Shown: positions 14,825-23,938 of the stretch, piece by piece
How positions within the stretch are numbered: the first letter of the stretch is position 1
How the letters are laid out: every line of letters starts with the position of its first letter
Assembly (NCBI GenBank): GCA_029975165.1
Contig: JARKPR010000049.1
Location: 20,433-84,432 of the forward strand
DNA length: 64,000 nt
Reading direction: 5' to 3'
DNA from: Selenomonadales bacterium
GTDB lineage: Bacteria; Bacillota; Negativicutes; Sporomusales; UBA7701
Position numbers and translations under genes: made by a program
The notes under the pieces: model-generated
Database searches by the model: none
What the model saw: the letters and a program-made list of their open reading frames with translations, nothing else
What the model was told of the DNA's origin: nothing

Positions 14825-15526
14825 TTATTCAAACAAAAGCATACGGCCGCAGTTGTCGCAATGGACGATCTTCGTCTGCGCCTTGCCCGCCTGGCTGGTG
14901 GGCAGGCTCCGCCGGCAGCCGCCGCAAATGCCGCCCGTCACTTTGGCCACCGGCTGGGGCAGCCGGCGGGCGAGGTCCCGGAACTGGCCGAGCAGCGGCG
15001 GGGCGATGCGGGCGGCCAAATCCCGGCAACCCTCCTCCAGGGCGGCGATCTCGGCATCGCTGCGGGCCGCTACCTGGGCCGCGTGCTGCTGTTTTTCGGC
15101 GTGGAGGCGCTTCTTGTTCTGCAGCCCGGCCTCCGCGCCGGCCACCCTGGCGGCCAGCCGCTCGCACTCCTCGAGGCCGGCGACGGCGTCGTTCTCGCGC
15201 TGGCCGATCTCGCGGCGGAGAGACTCGCACCGCGCCCGCACCTGTTCGATCTCCTTGATGTTGGTGATTTCGCCGCCGTAAAGCTTCTTCTCCAGGTCCT
15301 GGCACTGCCCGGTAAGCGCGGCCAGGTCCCGCTCCCGCGCCGCGCACGCCCGCTCCAGGCCGGCCAGCTGCTCGCGGTCGGCGGCCAGCCCCTGCATGAG
15401 CAGGCGAATCTCCTGCCACAGCAGGCGCACCTCCTCGACGTCGATCTTCGCCTTGCGGGCCGCCGCCACCCGCTTCTGCTGTTCCATGCCCTGCAGTTCG
15501 ACGAGCATGCGCAGCTGGTCCTTCAT
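14825..15526 (-). CDS. Coiled-coil protein with C-terminal C4 zinc ribbon (COG1579 type)
   Basis: This 233-residue protein is almost entirely long charged coiled coil from residue 10 to about 190. A CGGC...CDNC zinc ribbon follows (GGICGGCRRSLPTS, IVHCDNCGRMLLFE). Start ATG 15526 has GGAGGGAAGG upstream. The architecture matches COG1579/CdsZ-like proteins, which in Firmicutes sit next to nif3 as here. The molecular role is poorly defined; RNA or nucleic-acid binding has been suggested for the family. It lies 56 nt after nif3 with an intrinsic terminator between, so transcription may partly stop before it. Confidence 0.85.
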   Translation of the reverse strand: MKDQLRMLVELQGMEQQKRVAAARKAKIDVEEVRLLWQEIRLLMQGLAADREQLAGLERACAARERDLAALTGQCQDLEKKLYGGEITNIKEIEQVRARCESLRREIGQRENDAVAGLEECERLAARVAGAEAGLQNKKRLHAEKQQHAAQVAARSDAEIAALEEGCRDLAARIAPPLLGQFRDLARRLPQPVAKVTGGICGGCRRSLPTSQAGKAQTKIVHCDNCGRMLLFE

Positions 15527-15557
15527 CGCCTTCCCTCCTTTTTCCGGTGCCGCCGAC

Positions 15558-15583
15558 AGAAAAGACAGGCCCCCGGCCTGTCT
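15558..15583 (-). terminator. Intrinsic terminator after the nif3 gene
   Basis: AGACAGGCC and GGCCTGTCT form a 9-bp stem around GGG, followed on the minus strand by TTTC. The short T tract makes partial read-through into the zinc-ribbon gene likely. Confidence 0.65.
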
Positions 15584-16701
15584 CACCAAAAGCGGAAAAT
15601 ATCCCGCGATATAGCATCGGTCTTCACGGTTACGTCCCAGCCTTCCGCAACGACGCAGGCCGTGAGGTGGCCCGCCACCGCTTCGACGGCCGGGCGCTCG
15701 GTCGCGTAGTGGCCGGCGTCGACCATCGTTAAACCTACGGCCGCCGCTTCCAGCGCCTCGTGGTATTTGACGTCGCCGGTCACGAGCACGTCGGCCCCGG
15801 CGGCGGCCGCCGCCTTAAACAGGTCGCCGCCGCTGCCGCCGCATACCGCCACCGTCGCCACCGGCCGCTGCTCGGGTCCGCATACCCTTACATGCCGGAG
15901 GGCCAGCGCCGTCTTCACCCGGCCCACGAACGCATCCAGAGGTTCGACGGCGGGCAGGCGGCCCACCCGCCCCAGCCCGATGGCCCGGCCGGGGTTTTCG
16001 AGGGCGTAGAGGTCGTAGGCCACCTCTTCGTAAGGGTGGGCCTTGAGCATGGCATCAATCACCCCGGCGGCGAGCTTTTCCGGCAGGATGGTCTCCAGCC
16101 GGCATTCGGCCGCGTACTCCAGCTTGCCCTGCTCGCCGATGAACGGCTGCGTGCCGGCCAGCGGCAGGAAGGTGCCGGTGCCGGGCGTCTGGAACGTACA
16201 GTGGCTGTAGTTGCCGATATGGCCGGCCCCGGCGGCGGCGACCGCCTGCCGCACGGCCTCGACATGGCCCTCCGGCACGAACACGGCCAGCTTGAGCAGC
16301 TTCTCCCGGCCTTCGGCCGCGAGCGGCCGCACGGCGGCCAGCCCCAGGCGGGCGGCGAGGATATCGTTCACCCCGCCGTCGGCAAGGTCGAGGTTCGTAT
16401 GGGCGGCGTACACGGCGATGCCGGCCTTGAGCAGCGCGGCCAGCGTCCTGCCGGGCGGCGCGTCGGTGCGGACGGCAGTCAGCCCCTTGAAGATCGGCGG
16501 ATGGTGGGCGACGATCATATCGACCCCGGCGGCTGCGGCCGCCTCCGCCACCTGCGGCGTCACGTCCAGGGCCACGAGCAGCGCGGACACCTCCTGCTCG
16601 GGGCTGCCGACCAGCAGGCCGACGTTGTCCCAGCCGGCGGCCAGGCTCGGCGGTGCCAGCCTCTCCATAGCCGCCATTATCGTCCGGCACTTCACAGACA
16701 T
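15583..16701 (-). CDS. Nif3-like dinuclear metal-centre protein (YqfO type, with central insert)
   Basis: The 372-residue length is that of the long Firmicute YqfO form, in which a PII/CutA1-like domain (about residues 130-235) interrupts the Nif3 fold. Metal ligands are visible in IVAHHPPIF (N-terminal half), AHTNLDLADGGVND and VVDAGHYATE-type C-terminal segments (TMVDAGHYATE). Family members form hexameric toroids with a two-metal site; GTP cyclohydrolase I type 2 annotations exist but are doubtful. The start overlaps the trmK stop by 10 nt, the standard trmK-yqfO pairing. Confidence 0.92.
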   Translation of the reverse strand: MSVKCRTIMAAMERLAPPSLAAGWDNVGLLVGSPEQEVSALLVALDVTPQVAEAAAAAGVDMIVAHHPPIFKGLTAVRTDAPPGRTLAALLKAGIAVYAAHTNLDLADGGVNDILAARLGLAAVRPLAAEGREKLLKLAVFVPEGHVEAVRQAVAAAGAGHIGNYSHCTFQTPGTGTFLPLAGTQPFIGEQGKLEYAAECRLETILPEKLAAGVIDAMLKAHPYEEVAYDLYALENPGRAIGLGRVGRLPAVEPLDAFVGRVKTALALRHVRVCGPEQRPVATVAVCGGSGGDLFKAAAAAGADVLVTGDVKYHEALEAAAVGLTMVDAGHYATERPAVEAVAGHLTACVVAEGWDVTVKTDAISRDIFRFW

Positions 16702-17381
16702 GCCAGTTTATCCTCCAGTTGGGCGATTTTCGTTGCGTACTCCCGGTACTTGGGCGAACGGACCGCCTGGGGGCTGGCGGCCATCTCCGCCGCTACCCGC
16801 CTGGCCTGGGCCAGCAGCGCCGCCACGTGGCCTTTGAGCAGCGGATGGCGCCGCGCCCACAGTAGCGGACCGATATCGTACAGGATGGGCTCGTATTCCT
16901 TTGCCGTCCCCGGCGCGGCGGCAATAACCTCGTACAGCCGGCCGTCTTCTTCAACAAGCGCCTCGGCCGCCAGCCGCCAGCCGGCCGTCGCCAGCCAGCG
17001 GCGGACGAGGCCGGCCCCCTGCATCGGCTGAAGGACGAGGCAGGACAGCGCCGCCGTCACCTCCGGCCTGGCGGCGAGAATCTCGACGATCGTCGCCCCG
17101 CCCATGCCGGCGATGACGGCCGTATCGACCTCGCCGGGAGCCAGCACGGCCAGCCCGTCGCCGAAGCGGAGGTCGATGCGGTCGGCGAGGCCGACCCCGG
17201 CCAGCGCCTCGGCCGCCGAGCGGAACGGCCCCTCGTGGACTTCGCCGGCCACTGCCGACGGCACGATGCCCTCGGTCACGAGATACACGGGCAGATAGGC
17301 GTGATCGGTGCCGATGTCGGCCAGGCGGCCGCCGGGCGGCACCAGGGCCGCGATCGTCGCCAGCCGTTTGCTGAGTTTCAC
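16692..17381 (-). CDS. trmK: tRNA (adenine22-N1)-methyltransferase TrmK
   Basis: This 229-residue class I SAM methyltransferase has motif I LADIGTDHAYLP, an AGMGG motif typical of TrmK, and a C-terminal helical region. It methylates N1 of A22 in the D-loop of certain tRNAs. The GTG start at 17381 is preceded by GGGGGTGG. In Firmicutes trmK commonly follows rpoD-dnaG and precedes yqfO. Here the rpoD-dnaG pair lies upstream on the same strand, with tRNAs and thpR in between. Confidence 0.94.
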   Translation of the reverse strand: MKLSKRLATIAALVPPGGRLADIGTDHAYLPVYLVTEGIVPSAVAGEVHEGPFRSAAEALAGVGLADRIDLRFGDGLAVLAPGEVDTAVIAGMGGATIVEILAARPEVTAALSCLVLQPMQGAGLVRRWLATAGWRLAAEALVEEDGRLYEVIAAAPGTAKEYEPILYDIGPLLWARRHPLLKGHVAALLAQARRVAAEMAASPQAVRSPKYREYATKIAQLEDKLACL

Positions 17382-17437
17382 GCCTCCACCCCCTTGGCGT
17401 TATTATTTCGCTTCCATGGAGAAAAATTCCTGCCCCC

Positions 17438-17986
17438 CTAACCCTTGAGGGAGAAACGGGCGAGCGGCGTGTAAACCCGCCGGCGATCGCGCTCTTCGCT
17501 GAGGATGAGGGCGCACTCGCGCACCGTGAACGGCGTCCCGTCCACGCTGTAGGCGCTCCAGGGCGGCGCGCCGGGAGCGAGCGCCACGTCCTGCGCCAGG
17601 GTGACATGCGGCCGCCACGGCCGCCCCTCCGCCGGGAAACCGAACGGGGCGAGGGCCTGCTCCACCTTGCCCTGCAACCGCTGCAGCCGCTCCAGGTCGC
17701 CGGCGACGGCCGCCCACACCGTGCGGATGGGGCTGCCGGACCCGAACTGGCCCAACCGCCCGAGGCCCAGGGCGAAAGGAGCCTCGGCGGCGGCGATCGC
17801 GGTCAGCGGCGGCGTCAGCAGCGCCACGTCGGCCGCCGGCACCTCGCCGAGGAATTTGAGCGTAAGATGGAAATTCTCCCGCCGCTTGAAGCGGCCCCGC
17901 TGGCTGTGGCCGCGCAGCTCGGCCTGCACGGCCTCCAGGGCGGCGACAATCCTTTCCGGGAACTCGATGCCGACGAACAGGCGCAT
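17438..17986 (-). CDS. thpR: RNA 2',3'-cyclic phosphodiesterase ThpR
   Basis: This 182-residue 2H phosphoesterase carries both catalytic HxTx motifs, HLTL near residue 44 and HVTL near 130, and starts MRLFVGIEFPE as the family does. It hydrolyses 2',3'-cyclic phosphates to 2'-phosphates and was first described as 2'-5' RNA ligase. It lies 56 nt upstream of trmK on the same strand, with the tRNA terminator just upstream of it. Confidence 0.92.
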   Translation of the reverse strand: MRLFVGIEFPERIVAALEAVQAELRGHSQRGRFKRRENFHLTLKFLGEVPAADVALLTPPLTAIAAAEAPFALGLGRLGQFGSGSPIRTVWAAVAGDLERLQRLQGKVEQALAPFGFPAEGRPWRPHVTLAQDVALAPGAPPWSAYSVDGTPFTVRECALILSEERDRRRVYTPLARFSLKG

Positions 17987-18075
17987 TTATCTCCCCCCTG
18001 AATAATTGTCGTTCCTTATTATTTTGACACCCGCCGGCTTTTTCCTATTATTGCCTCGCCACTACGCCGGCAAGC

Positions 18076-18107
18076 AAAAAACGCGAAGCGCATGCTTCGC
18101 GTTTTTT
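18076..18107 (-). terminator. Intrinsic terminator of the tRNA cluster
   Basis: AAAAAACGCGAAGC and GCTTCGCGTTTTTT form a 14-bp perfect stem around a GCAT-type loop, directly after tRNA-Glu. It is symmetrical and would work on either strand. Confidence 0.85.
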
Positions 18108-18109
18108 AA

Positions 18110-18184
18110 TGGTGACCCGTAGGGGATTCGAACCCCTGTTCTCGCCGTGAAAGGGCGGTGTCTTAACCACTTGACCAACGGGCC
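18110..18184 (-). tRNA. tRNA-Glu (TTC)
   Basis: On the minus strand the gene starts GGCCCGTTGGTCAAG, has the anticodon loop CTTTCAC (anticodon TTC), a GGTTCGAATCC T-arm and an encoded CCA. It is the last gene of a three-tRNA unit. Confidence 0.95.
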
Positions 18185-18198
18185 AAAATGTATTGAAT

Positions 18199-18273
18199 TG
18201 GTGGGCCCACCTGGGATCGAACCAGGGACCGGCCGGTTATGAGCCGGCTGCTCTACCGCTGAGCTATAGGCCC
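18199..18273 (-). tRNA. tRNA with CAT anticodon (elongator Met or Ile2)
   Basis: On the minus strand GGGCCTATAGCTCAGCGG starts the gene, with anticodon loop CTCATAA (CAT), T-arm GGTTCGATCCC and encoded CCA. Acceptor GGGCCTA pairs with TGGGCCC. The anticodon cannot by itself separate elongator Met from Ile2, whose C34 is later changed to lysidine. The GGCTCATAACC arm leans slightly to Ile2. Confidence 0.9.
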
Positions 18274-18323
18274 CGAAGACATATAAAACAGGTTTTCCGA
18301 AGAAGACCTGCCTCTAGTAGAAA

Positions 18324-18398
18324 TGGCTCCTCGAGTAGGACTCGAACCTACAACCACCCGGTTAACAGCCGGGTGCTCTACCATTGAGCTATCGAGGA
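18324..18398 (-). tRNA. tRNA-Asn (GTT)
   Basis: On the minus strand TCCTCGATAGCTCAATGG starts the gene. The anticodon loop CTGTTAA holds GTT, the T-arm is GGTTCGAGTCC and CCA is encoded. It is the first gene of the tRNA unit. Confidence 0.95.
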
Positions 18399-18417
18399 GT
18401 GTGCACCGACAAAATAT

Positions 18418-18446
18418 ATTATAAGACAGGGCTCCCTCGCCGTCAA
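18418..18446 (-). promoter_or_regulatory. Sigma-A type promoter of the tRNA cluster
   Basis: Minus-strand TTGACG (18446-18441) and a perfect TATAAT (18423-18418) are spaced by 17 nt, 20 nt upstream of tRNA-Asn. Confidence 0.85.
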
Positions 18447-18479
18447 GCTATTATGGACAATCTTTCTCTAGTAATTAAT

Positions 18480-18501
18480 GGGGCGGCCTGACGGCCGCCC
18501 C
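18480..18501 (-). terminator. GC-rich hairpin downstream of rpoD, probable terminator
   Basis: GGGGCGGCC and GGCCGCCCC form a perfect 9-bp stem around a 4-nt loop, 14 nt after the rpoD stop. It is followed on the minus strand by AT-rich sequence rather than a clean T run. Confidence 0.55.
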
Positions 18502-18515
18502 GTAAAGCCTTTATC

Positions 18516-19625
<1,110 letters not shown>

Positions 19626-19673
19626 TGTACTCCCCTCCTCCCAAGGCATTCCCCGGACAAGGCATGGCGCGTA

Positions 19674-21473
19674 TCATGCTCGATACATTTTGCTGATTTC
19701 ATCTTTTATTCGCTGACTTTCGGCTAATTCCTGCCGACAGTTGCGTTCGTCCCCCAAACGTAAAAATTCCTCCGCCCGCTGGCTGTGATGCATGATTAGC
19801 GGCTCAAGGCGGGCGATCCGGATGATCCGGATATAATCGTCGACCATGCGAGAAATGTCGCTGAGCTGGATCTCCATTACCATAATATTCGACAGCTCGG
19901 TGGCTGCTGCCTCCGGCAGTTCCAGGGCCAGACCGTCGGCGGCGGGACTTTTTCCCATATTATACGCAGTAAACAGTGAATTGATTATCGTTTTCCGCTC
20001 GCCGCCCTGAATATCTTCACCGTCCAGTTGCGCCTGGACGTAAGGGATGACCGCGTTGTCCTCCAGCATGAGGCGGATGAGCTGGCGCTCGGCGGCCACC
20101 GACCTGGGCGCCGGCCGCTGCGATAAGCCCAACATGGTACTATTCTGCCCGCGGTTGACATTTTTATCCTTTTGCTGGGTTTTGCGCACCTCCCGCCGGA
20201 TATCCTCCTCATGGATGCCGAGCGTCTGGGACAGCAGGCGGATATGCTCGTTGACCTCGGCGAGGTCGGGGGCCTCGGCCAACGCCGGGATGGCCTGGGC
20301 GAGGACAGCCATCTTGCCGGAGGCGCCGCTGTGGTCGTTGGCCGCCAGCGCCTGGCTCACCTGGTAGGCGAGCAGGGCCGGCGCCTGATCGACAAGGGTG
20401 CGGAAAGCGTCGGCGCCGTGCTTCCGGATATACTCGTCGGGGTCCTTGCCGTCGGGCACGGTAACGACCCGGACGGCGATCCCCAGGGAGCGGACGGTGG
20501 CCAGCGCTCTCAGCGTAGCGTTCTGGCCGGCGGCGTCGCTGTCGTAGGCGAAGTAGATCTCGCCGGCGTGGCGGGCCAGCTGCCTGGCCTGCTCGGGGGT
20601 GAAAGCGGTGCCCAGCGAGGCGACCGCGTTCGTGATACCGCTCTTGTGGAGGGCGATCAGGTCCATATACCCTTCGACAACAATCGCCCGGCCGGCCTGT
20701 TTGATGGCCTGGTAGGCGAGATCGAAGCCGTACAGGACATGGCGCTTGTTGAACAGCGGCGTCTCGGCGGTGTTGAGGTACTTGGGCTGGCTGCCGTCCG
20801 TAACCCGGCCGCCGAAGCCCACCACCCGGCCCCGGGCGTCGGCGATGGGGAACATGATCCGGTCGCGGAAGCGGTCGTACACACCGTCGCCCGACGACTT
20901 GGCCACCGCCAGGCCGGCTTTCGCCAGCGTCTCGGCGGTGAAGCCGCGGCCGGTCAACGCTGCCGTCAGCTTATCCCAGGCCCTGGGGGCGTAGCCCAGG
21001 CGGAAAGTGGCGATCGTCGCCCCGTCGATGCCCCGGGATTCGAGGTACTCCCTGGCCGCCTTGCCGTAGTTCGTCTTGGTGAGACAGGCGTGGAAAAAAT
21101 CGCCCGCCATGGCGTTGGCCCTTAGGAGGCCGGCCATCTCCCGTTCCACCTGCCGGTCGTGTTCGGACTTCTCCTTCTCCGGCACGGGGATGTTCATTTT
21201 CTCCGCCAGCTTCTTGACCGCTTCCATGAACGTGAGGTTTTCGAGCTTCATGAGGAAATTGAAAACATTGCCGCCCGTCTGGCACCCGAAGCAATAAAAA
21301 AAACCTTTGTCCGGCGTCACAGAGAAGGACGGCGTCTTTTCATGGTGGAACGGGCAGCAGCCCCAGTAGTTCTTCCCCCGTTTCTTCAGCGGTACGTATT
21401 CGGAGATGATCCCGACTATATCGCTCTGGGAGCGCAGCTTGTCGATAAAGTCGTCGTAGCTGGCATCTTTCAT
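19674..21473 (-). CDS. dnaG: DNA primase DnaG
   Basis: This 599-residue protein has an N-terminal CHC2 zinc finger (CPFHHEKTPSFSV, FYCFGCQTGGNVFNF), the catalytic core with a TOPRIM domain (VVEGYMDLIALHKSG, YFAYDSDAAGQNAT) and a C-terminal DnaB-interacting helical domain. It synthesises RNA primers for the lagging strand. ATG 21473 is preceded by AGGTTCT-type weak pairing. It is followed by rpoD on the same transcript. Confidence 0.97.
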   Translation of the reverse strand: MKDASYDDFIDKLRSQSDIVGIISEYVPLKKRGKNYWGCCPFHHEKTPSFSVTPDKGFFYCFGCQTGGNVFNFLMKLENLTFMEAVKKLAEKMNIPVPEKEKSEHDRQVEREMAGLLRANAMAGDFFHACLTKTNYGKAAREYLESRGIDGATIATFRLGYAPRAWDKLTAALTGRGFTAETLAKAGLAVAKSSGDGVYDRFRDRIMFPIADARGRVVGFGGRVTDGSQPKYLNTAETPLFNKRHVLYGFDLAYQAIKQAGRAIVVEGYMDLIALHKSGITNAVASLGTAFTPEQARQLARHAGEIYFAYDSDAAGQNATLRALATVRSLGIAVRVVTVPDGKDPDEYIRKHGADAFRTLVDQAPALLAYQVSQALAANDHSGASGKMAVLAQAIPALAEAPDLAEVNEHIRLLSQTLGIHEEDIRREVRKTQQKDKNVNRGQNSTMLGLSQRPAPRSVAAERQLIRLMLEDNAVIPYVQAQLDGEDIQGGERKTIINSLFTAYNMGKSPAADGLALELPEAAATELSNIMVMEIQLSDISRMVDDYIRIIRIARLEPLIMHHSQRAEEFLRLGDERNCRQELAESQRIKDEISKMYRA

Positions 21474-21538
21474 AGAACCTCACCTTCGCGCCCCTGGACC
21501 GATAAAGCGACTGCGGCCGTCCGGCCTTACGGAGACTT

Positions 21539-21566
21539 ATTATCTTTTTGCACTATTACTATTCAA
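21539..21566 (-). promoter_or_regulatory. Probable sigma-A promoter of dnaG-rpoD
   Basis: Minus-strand TTGAAT (21566-21561) and GATAAT (21544-21539) are 16 nt apart, about 66 nt before dnaG. Confidence 0.5.
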
Positions 21567-21624
21567 GACAAAGGAGAAATATCCTCTTTTCCCCCTTGAC
21601 AAAGGGAATGAATTTTGATAAGCA

Positions 21625-21649
21625 TAAAAAATCGGAGCCGAAGCTCCGG
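21625..21649 (-). terminator. Intrinsic terminator after the zinc-ribbon gene
   Basis: CGGAGC and GCTCCG close a TTCG tetraloop and are followed on the minus strand by ATTTTTT. It ends the HD-domain/zinc-ribbon transcript before dnaG. Confidence 0.85.
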
Positions 21650-21664
21650 GATGTAATAACCATA

Positions 21665-21703
21665 GGCCGTCCAGAAGTGCCCAGATGCTCTTATCAACGG
21701 CCG
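21665..21703. repeat. Short foldback repeat, copy F
   Basis: GGCCGT and ACGGCC ends enclose a CAGATGC core shared with copy E (24797-24845). The element overlaps the stop codon of the zinc-ribbon gene. Confidence 0.5.
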
Positions 21704-22050
21704 GCCTTTCGCGGCGAGGCCATGATCACCGAGTCGCCGATCAGCTGGCTGCCCGGCCAGGGAACATGGCGGAAAATCTCGTCCTGGCTGTTCTCGTCGC
21801 GGTACGTCTTGTCGCTCAGCATCTTGCGGTAGTGGATGAACGCCCCCCGGCGGCCGCATTCCGGGCAGTAGGTGTTGTCGGCCCGGTGGCGGTTGGCCTT
21901 CCAGGAAAAGAGGTTGAAGTGCAGCCCGCAGTTCTGGCAGATAAACCCGTTGACAAAGACCCCTTCCCGCTGGCTCTCGCTGATCCCGGCCGGAGGATTC
22001 TTCAGCCCGGTCTTCGGTTCAGCCTCGTCATGCGGTATATCCGCTTTCAT
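21694..22050 (-). CDS. Small zinc-ribbon protein (118 aa)
   Basis: I recognise no named family. Two CxxC pairs (ICQNCGLHF near 37-45 and YCPECGRRG near 62-70) predict one structural zinc site, followed by a short C-terminal region. There is no membrane segment. ATG 22050 follows GGGGGAG and overlaps the end of the upstream HD-domain gene by 23 nt, so the two are translationally linked. The last codons fall inside a repeat element (copy F), which may have recoded the C-terminus. Confidence 0.72.
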   Translation of the reverse strand: MKADIPHDEAEPKTGLKNPPAGISESQREGVFVNGFICQNCGLHFNLFSWKANRHRADNTYCPECGRRGAFIHYRKMLSDKTYRDENSQDEIFRHVPWPGSQLIGDSVIMASPRKAGR

Positions 22051-22660
22051 CGTTCTCCCCCTTCGAAGTTTTTTTCGTAAGTTTGCCGGAGTCGGCCACC
22101 AGCCCGGGCAACACATTGGTGATGAAGTACTTGACGCTGACCAGGCCGCTCTCTTTGAGGCGCCCGAGGATCATGTGGTATTTTTCTTCGAACGGCCGGG
22201 TATTATTGAGCCTGACCTCGAAGATGCACTCCATCAGCGCGTCGATGTTGTCGGCGGCCCGCAGGATCTGGCCCTCCAGGCTGTCGTCCTTGCCGTCGAA
22301 CAGCAGGTTGCGGTACAGCGACCGGTAGGGCTGCTCCATGCCGGCGAAAAACGTCTCTTCCGCCAACTCCTTCTCGATGATGCCGAGAGCGTCCGCCACC
22401 TCGGGGTTCTTGTACTTAGTGGTGCTGAGGATGTCGCCGGTGATCGACTCGATGACGTCGTGGTTGATGAGCTTCTTGAACAGCCGGCCCCAGTCCACCG
22501 TGCCGCCGTTCTCCTCCTCGATGAGGGCCAGCATCTGCCCGATCTGGGCGACGAGGAACGAATGCTCGCTCACCGTCGTACGCTGGTGCATGAACTCGGT
22601 GGCCCAGCGGCCCATGTTGTTGAGCTTGCGCACGAATACGAGGTAGTTGTGAAGACCCAC
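22028..22660 (-). CDS. HD-domain phosphohydrolase (YfbR-like)
   Basis: This 210-residue HD-superfamily protein has metal-binding motifs SEHSF (near residue 32), NHDVIESITGD (HD plus downstream Glu/Asp) and a later AADNIDALMEC helix. YfbR relatives are dNMP 5'-nucleotidases, but the substrate here is not established. GTG 22660 is chosen because GGAGGT lies 6 nt upstream; the frame open to 22711 lacks a site. It precedes the small zinc-ribbon gene with a 23-nt overlap. Confidence 0.82.
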   Translation of the reverse strand: MGLHNYLVFVRKLNNMGRWATEFMHQRTTVSEHSFLVAQIGQMLALIEEENGGTVDWGRLFKKLINHDVIESITGDILSTTKYKNPEVADALGIIEKELAEETFFAGMEQPYRSLYRNLLFDGKDDSLEGQILRAADNIDALMECIFEVRLNNTRPFEEKYHMILGRLKESGLVSVKYFITNVLPGLVADSGKLTKKTSKGENDESGYTA

Positions 22661-22758
22661 GGTATGACCTCCGTTCGCTTGCGGCGCCCGCCTTGGCGGC
22701 CGCCCGTACAATATTATGACCCGTTTATTTACATATATTTACATACCATTTTTCCTTG

Positions 22759-22784
22759 CTTACTGTTATAATTTTAACAGTAAG
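22759..22784. promoter_or_regulatory. Perfect 10-bp inverted repeat over the lptA promoter
   Basis: Arms CTTACTGTTA (22759-22768) and TAACAGTAAG (22775-22784) are separated by TAATTT. The palindrome covers the extended -10 box of the lptA promoter, the position of a repressor operator. It is also followed by no T run and is poorly placed for a terminator. Confidence 0.65.
22764..22772 (+). promoter_or_regulatory. Extended -10 promoter element of lptA
   Basis: TGTTATAAT gives a TGn extended -10 with a perfect TATAAT (22767-22772). The -35 region (TACCAT, 22744-22749) is poor, as usual for extended -10 promoters. Confidence 0.6.
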
Positions 22785-22801
22785 ATGGAAGGTAGGGTAG
22801 C

Positions 22802-23326
22802 ATGAAAATCAGAATCTTCCTCGTCGCCCTGCTGGCTCTGTTTCTGTTTACCGGCGACGCCTGGGCCGCGCCGGCAAAACCGATCATCAAGGCCGACAAA
22901 ACATATTTCGACATCAACTCCGGCCTGTACATCCTCCGCGGCAACGTCTACATCGAAGTGAGAAACCGCATCATCACCGCCGGCATGGCGAGGGTCAGCC
23001 TCACCTCGCTCGAGGTATGGGGCTCGGGCGGCGTCACCGTCACCCAGGGCGACATCACCTTCACCGGCGACAGCGTCTATGTGTACGGCACGCAGGACCG
23101 GGCCAAAATCGACGGCGGCGTCACCTTAACCCGCACCGGTCTGTCCGTGACCGCCGACTCGGCGGAGTTCAACTGGCGCAGCAAGATCGGCGTCTTCACC
23201 GGCAACGTGAAGGTGACCCAGGGCGACACCACCTGGGCGGCCGACAAGATTACCTACAACGTCGAAACCAACGCCATCGTCGATCCGGCCTCCGGACAGA
23301 CCCCGGCGGCCGGCGGCGAACAATAA
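22802..23326 (+). CDS. lptA: LptA/OstA-like periplasmic LPS-transport protein
   Basis: This 174-residue protein has a signal peptide (residues 1-22, cleaved after AWA) and an OstA/LptA beta-jellyroll built of repeated short strands (for example GNVYIEVRNR, GDITFTGDSVYVYG, GNVKVTQGDTTWAADKITYN). In diderm bacteria LptA bridges the periplasm and carries lipopolysaccharide to the outer membrane. Finding it beside sporulation genes supports a Negativicutes host. It is a single plus-strand gene between a promoter with a palindromic operator and a bidirectional terminator, separate from any lptB/lptC. Confidence 0.82.
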   Translation: MKIRIFLVALLALFLFTGDAWAAPAKPIIKADKTYFDINSGLYILRGNVYIEVRNRIITAGMARVSLTSLEVWGSGGVTVTQGDITFTGDSVYVYGTQDRAKIDGGVTLTRTGLSVTADSAEFNWRSKIGVFTGNVKVTQGDTTWAADKITYNVETNAIVDPASGQTPAAGGEQ

Positions 23327-23342
23327 TCACCCTCCCGTGTTC

Positions 23343-23371
23343 AAAACCCCCGGCAAGCGCCGGGGGTTTTT
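23343..23371. terminator. Bidirectional intrinsic terminator between lptA and lepB
   Basis: AAAACCCCCGGC and GCCGGGGGTTTT flank a 4-nt loop. T tracts follow on the plus strand (TTTTTC) and TTTT on the minus strand. Confidence 0.9.
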
Positions 23372-23380
23372 CTTGCAAGC

Positions 23381-23938
23381 CTAGAACACCATAACCCCCA
23401 GGATGTGATCGGCGGGGATGGCGCCGATGAAGCGGCTGTCGTTGGCATTGTTGCGGTTGTCGCCCATCACGAAGACATGGCCCGCGGGCACCGTCACCTT
23501 GCCGGGCGAAGAATAGCGCATCGGCTCCTTGACGTAGCCTTCCGCCAGCAGGGCGCCGTTGCGGTATACTCTCCCGCCCCTGAACTCCAGTTCGTCACCC
23601 GGCAGGCCGACCACCCGTTTCACCCAGATGTAGCCGGCAGGGGTGCCGCCCCGCAGCAGGGTCACGACGTTGCCGACCGGCTCCGCCAGGTCGTCCTGCA
23701 GGCCGCGGGCGCGGTCGACCCGGCTGTCGAGCACGACGACGTCGCCGTAGCCGGGCAACCGTCCCATGGTATGAGCGATCTTGGAGAGATAAATGCGCTG
23801 GCCTTCGTGGAAGGTGGGCTCCATGGAATGCCCCATGACCTTGGTGGGCTGAAAGAGGAAAATATTGACCACCAGAGCGATGGCCGCGGCGATAACGATG
23901 CTGTGCAGCCATTCGCCGGCTGCGCGCAGAATTCTCAT
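23381..23938 (-). CDS. lepB: Signal peptidase I
   Basis: This 185-residue S26 peptidase has one N-terminal transmembrane helix (about 11-29), catalytic Ser38 in GHSMEPT, catalytic Lys107 in YIWVKRVVGLPGD, and the C-terminal box FVMGDNRNNANDSRFIG. It cleaves Sec and Tat signal peptides at the outer face of the membrane. Start ATG 23938 follows AGGAGGG and overlaps the preceding gene's stop by 4 nt. Confidence 0.95.
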   Translation of the reverse strand: MRILRAAGEWLHSIVIAAAIALVVNIFLFQPTKVMGHSMEPTFHEGQRIYLSKIAHTMGRLPGYGDVVVLDSRVDRARGLQDDLAEPVGNVVTLLRGGTPAGYIWVKRVVGLPGDELEFRGGRVYRNGALLAEGYVKEPMRYSSPGKVTVPAGHVFVMGDNRNNANDSRFIGAIPADHILGVMVF

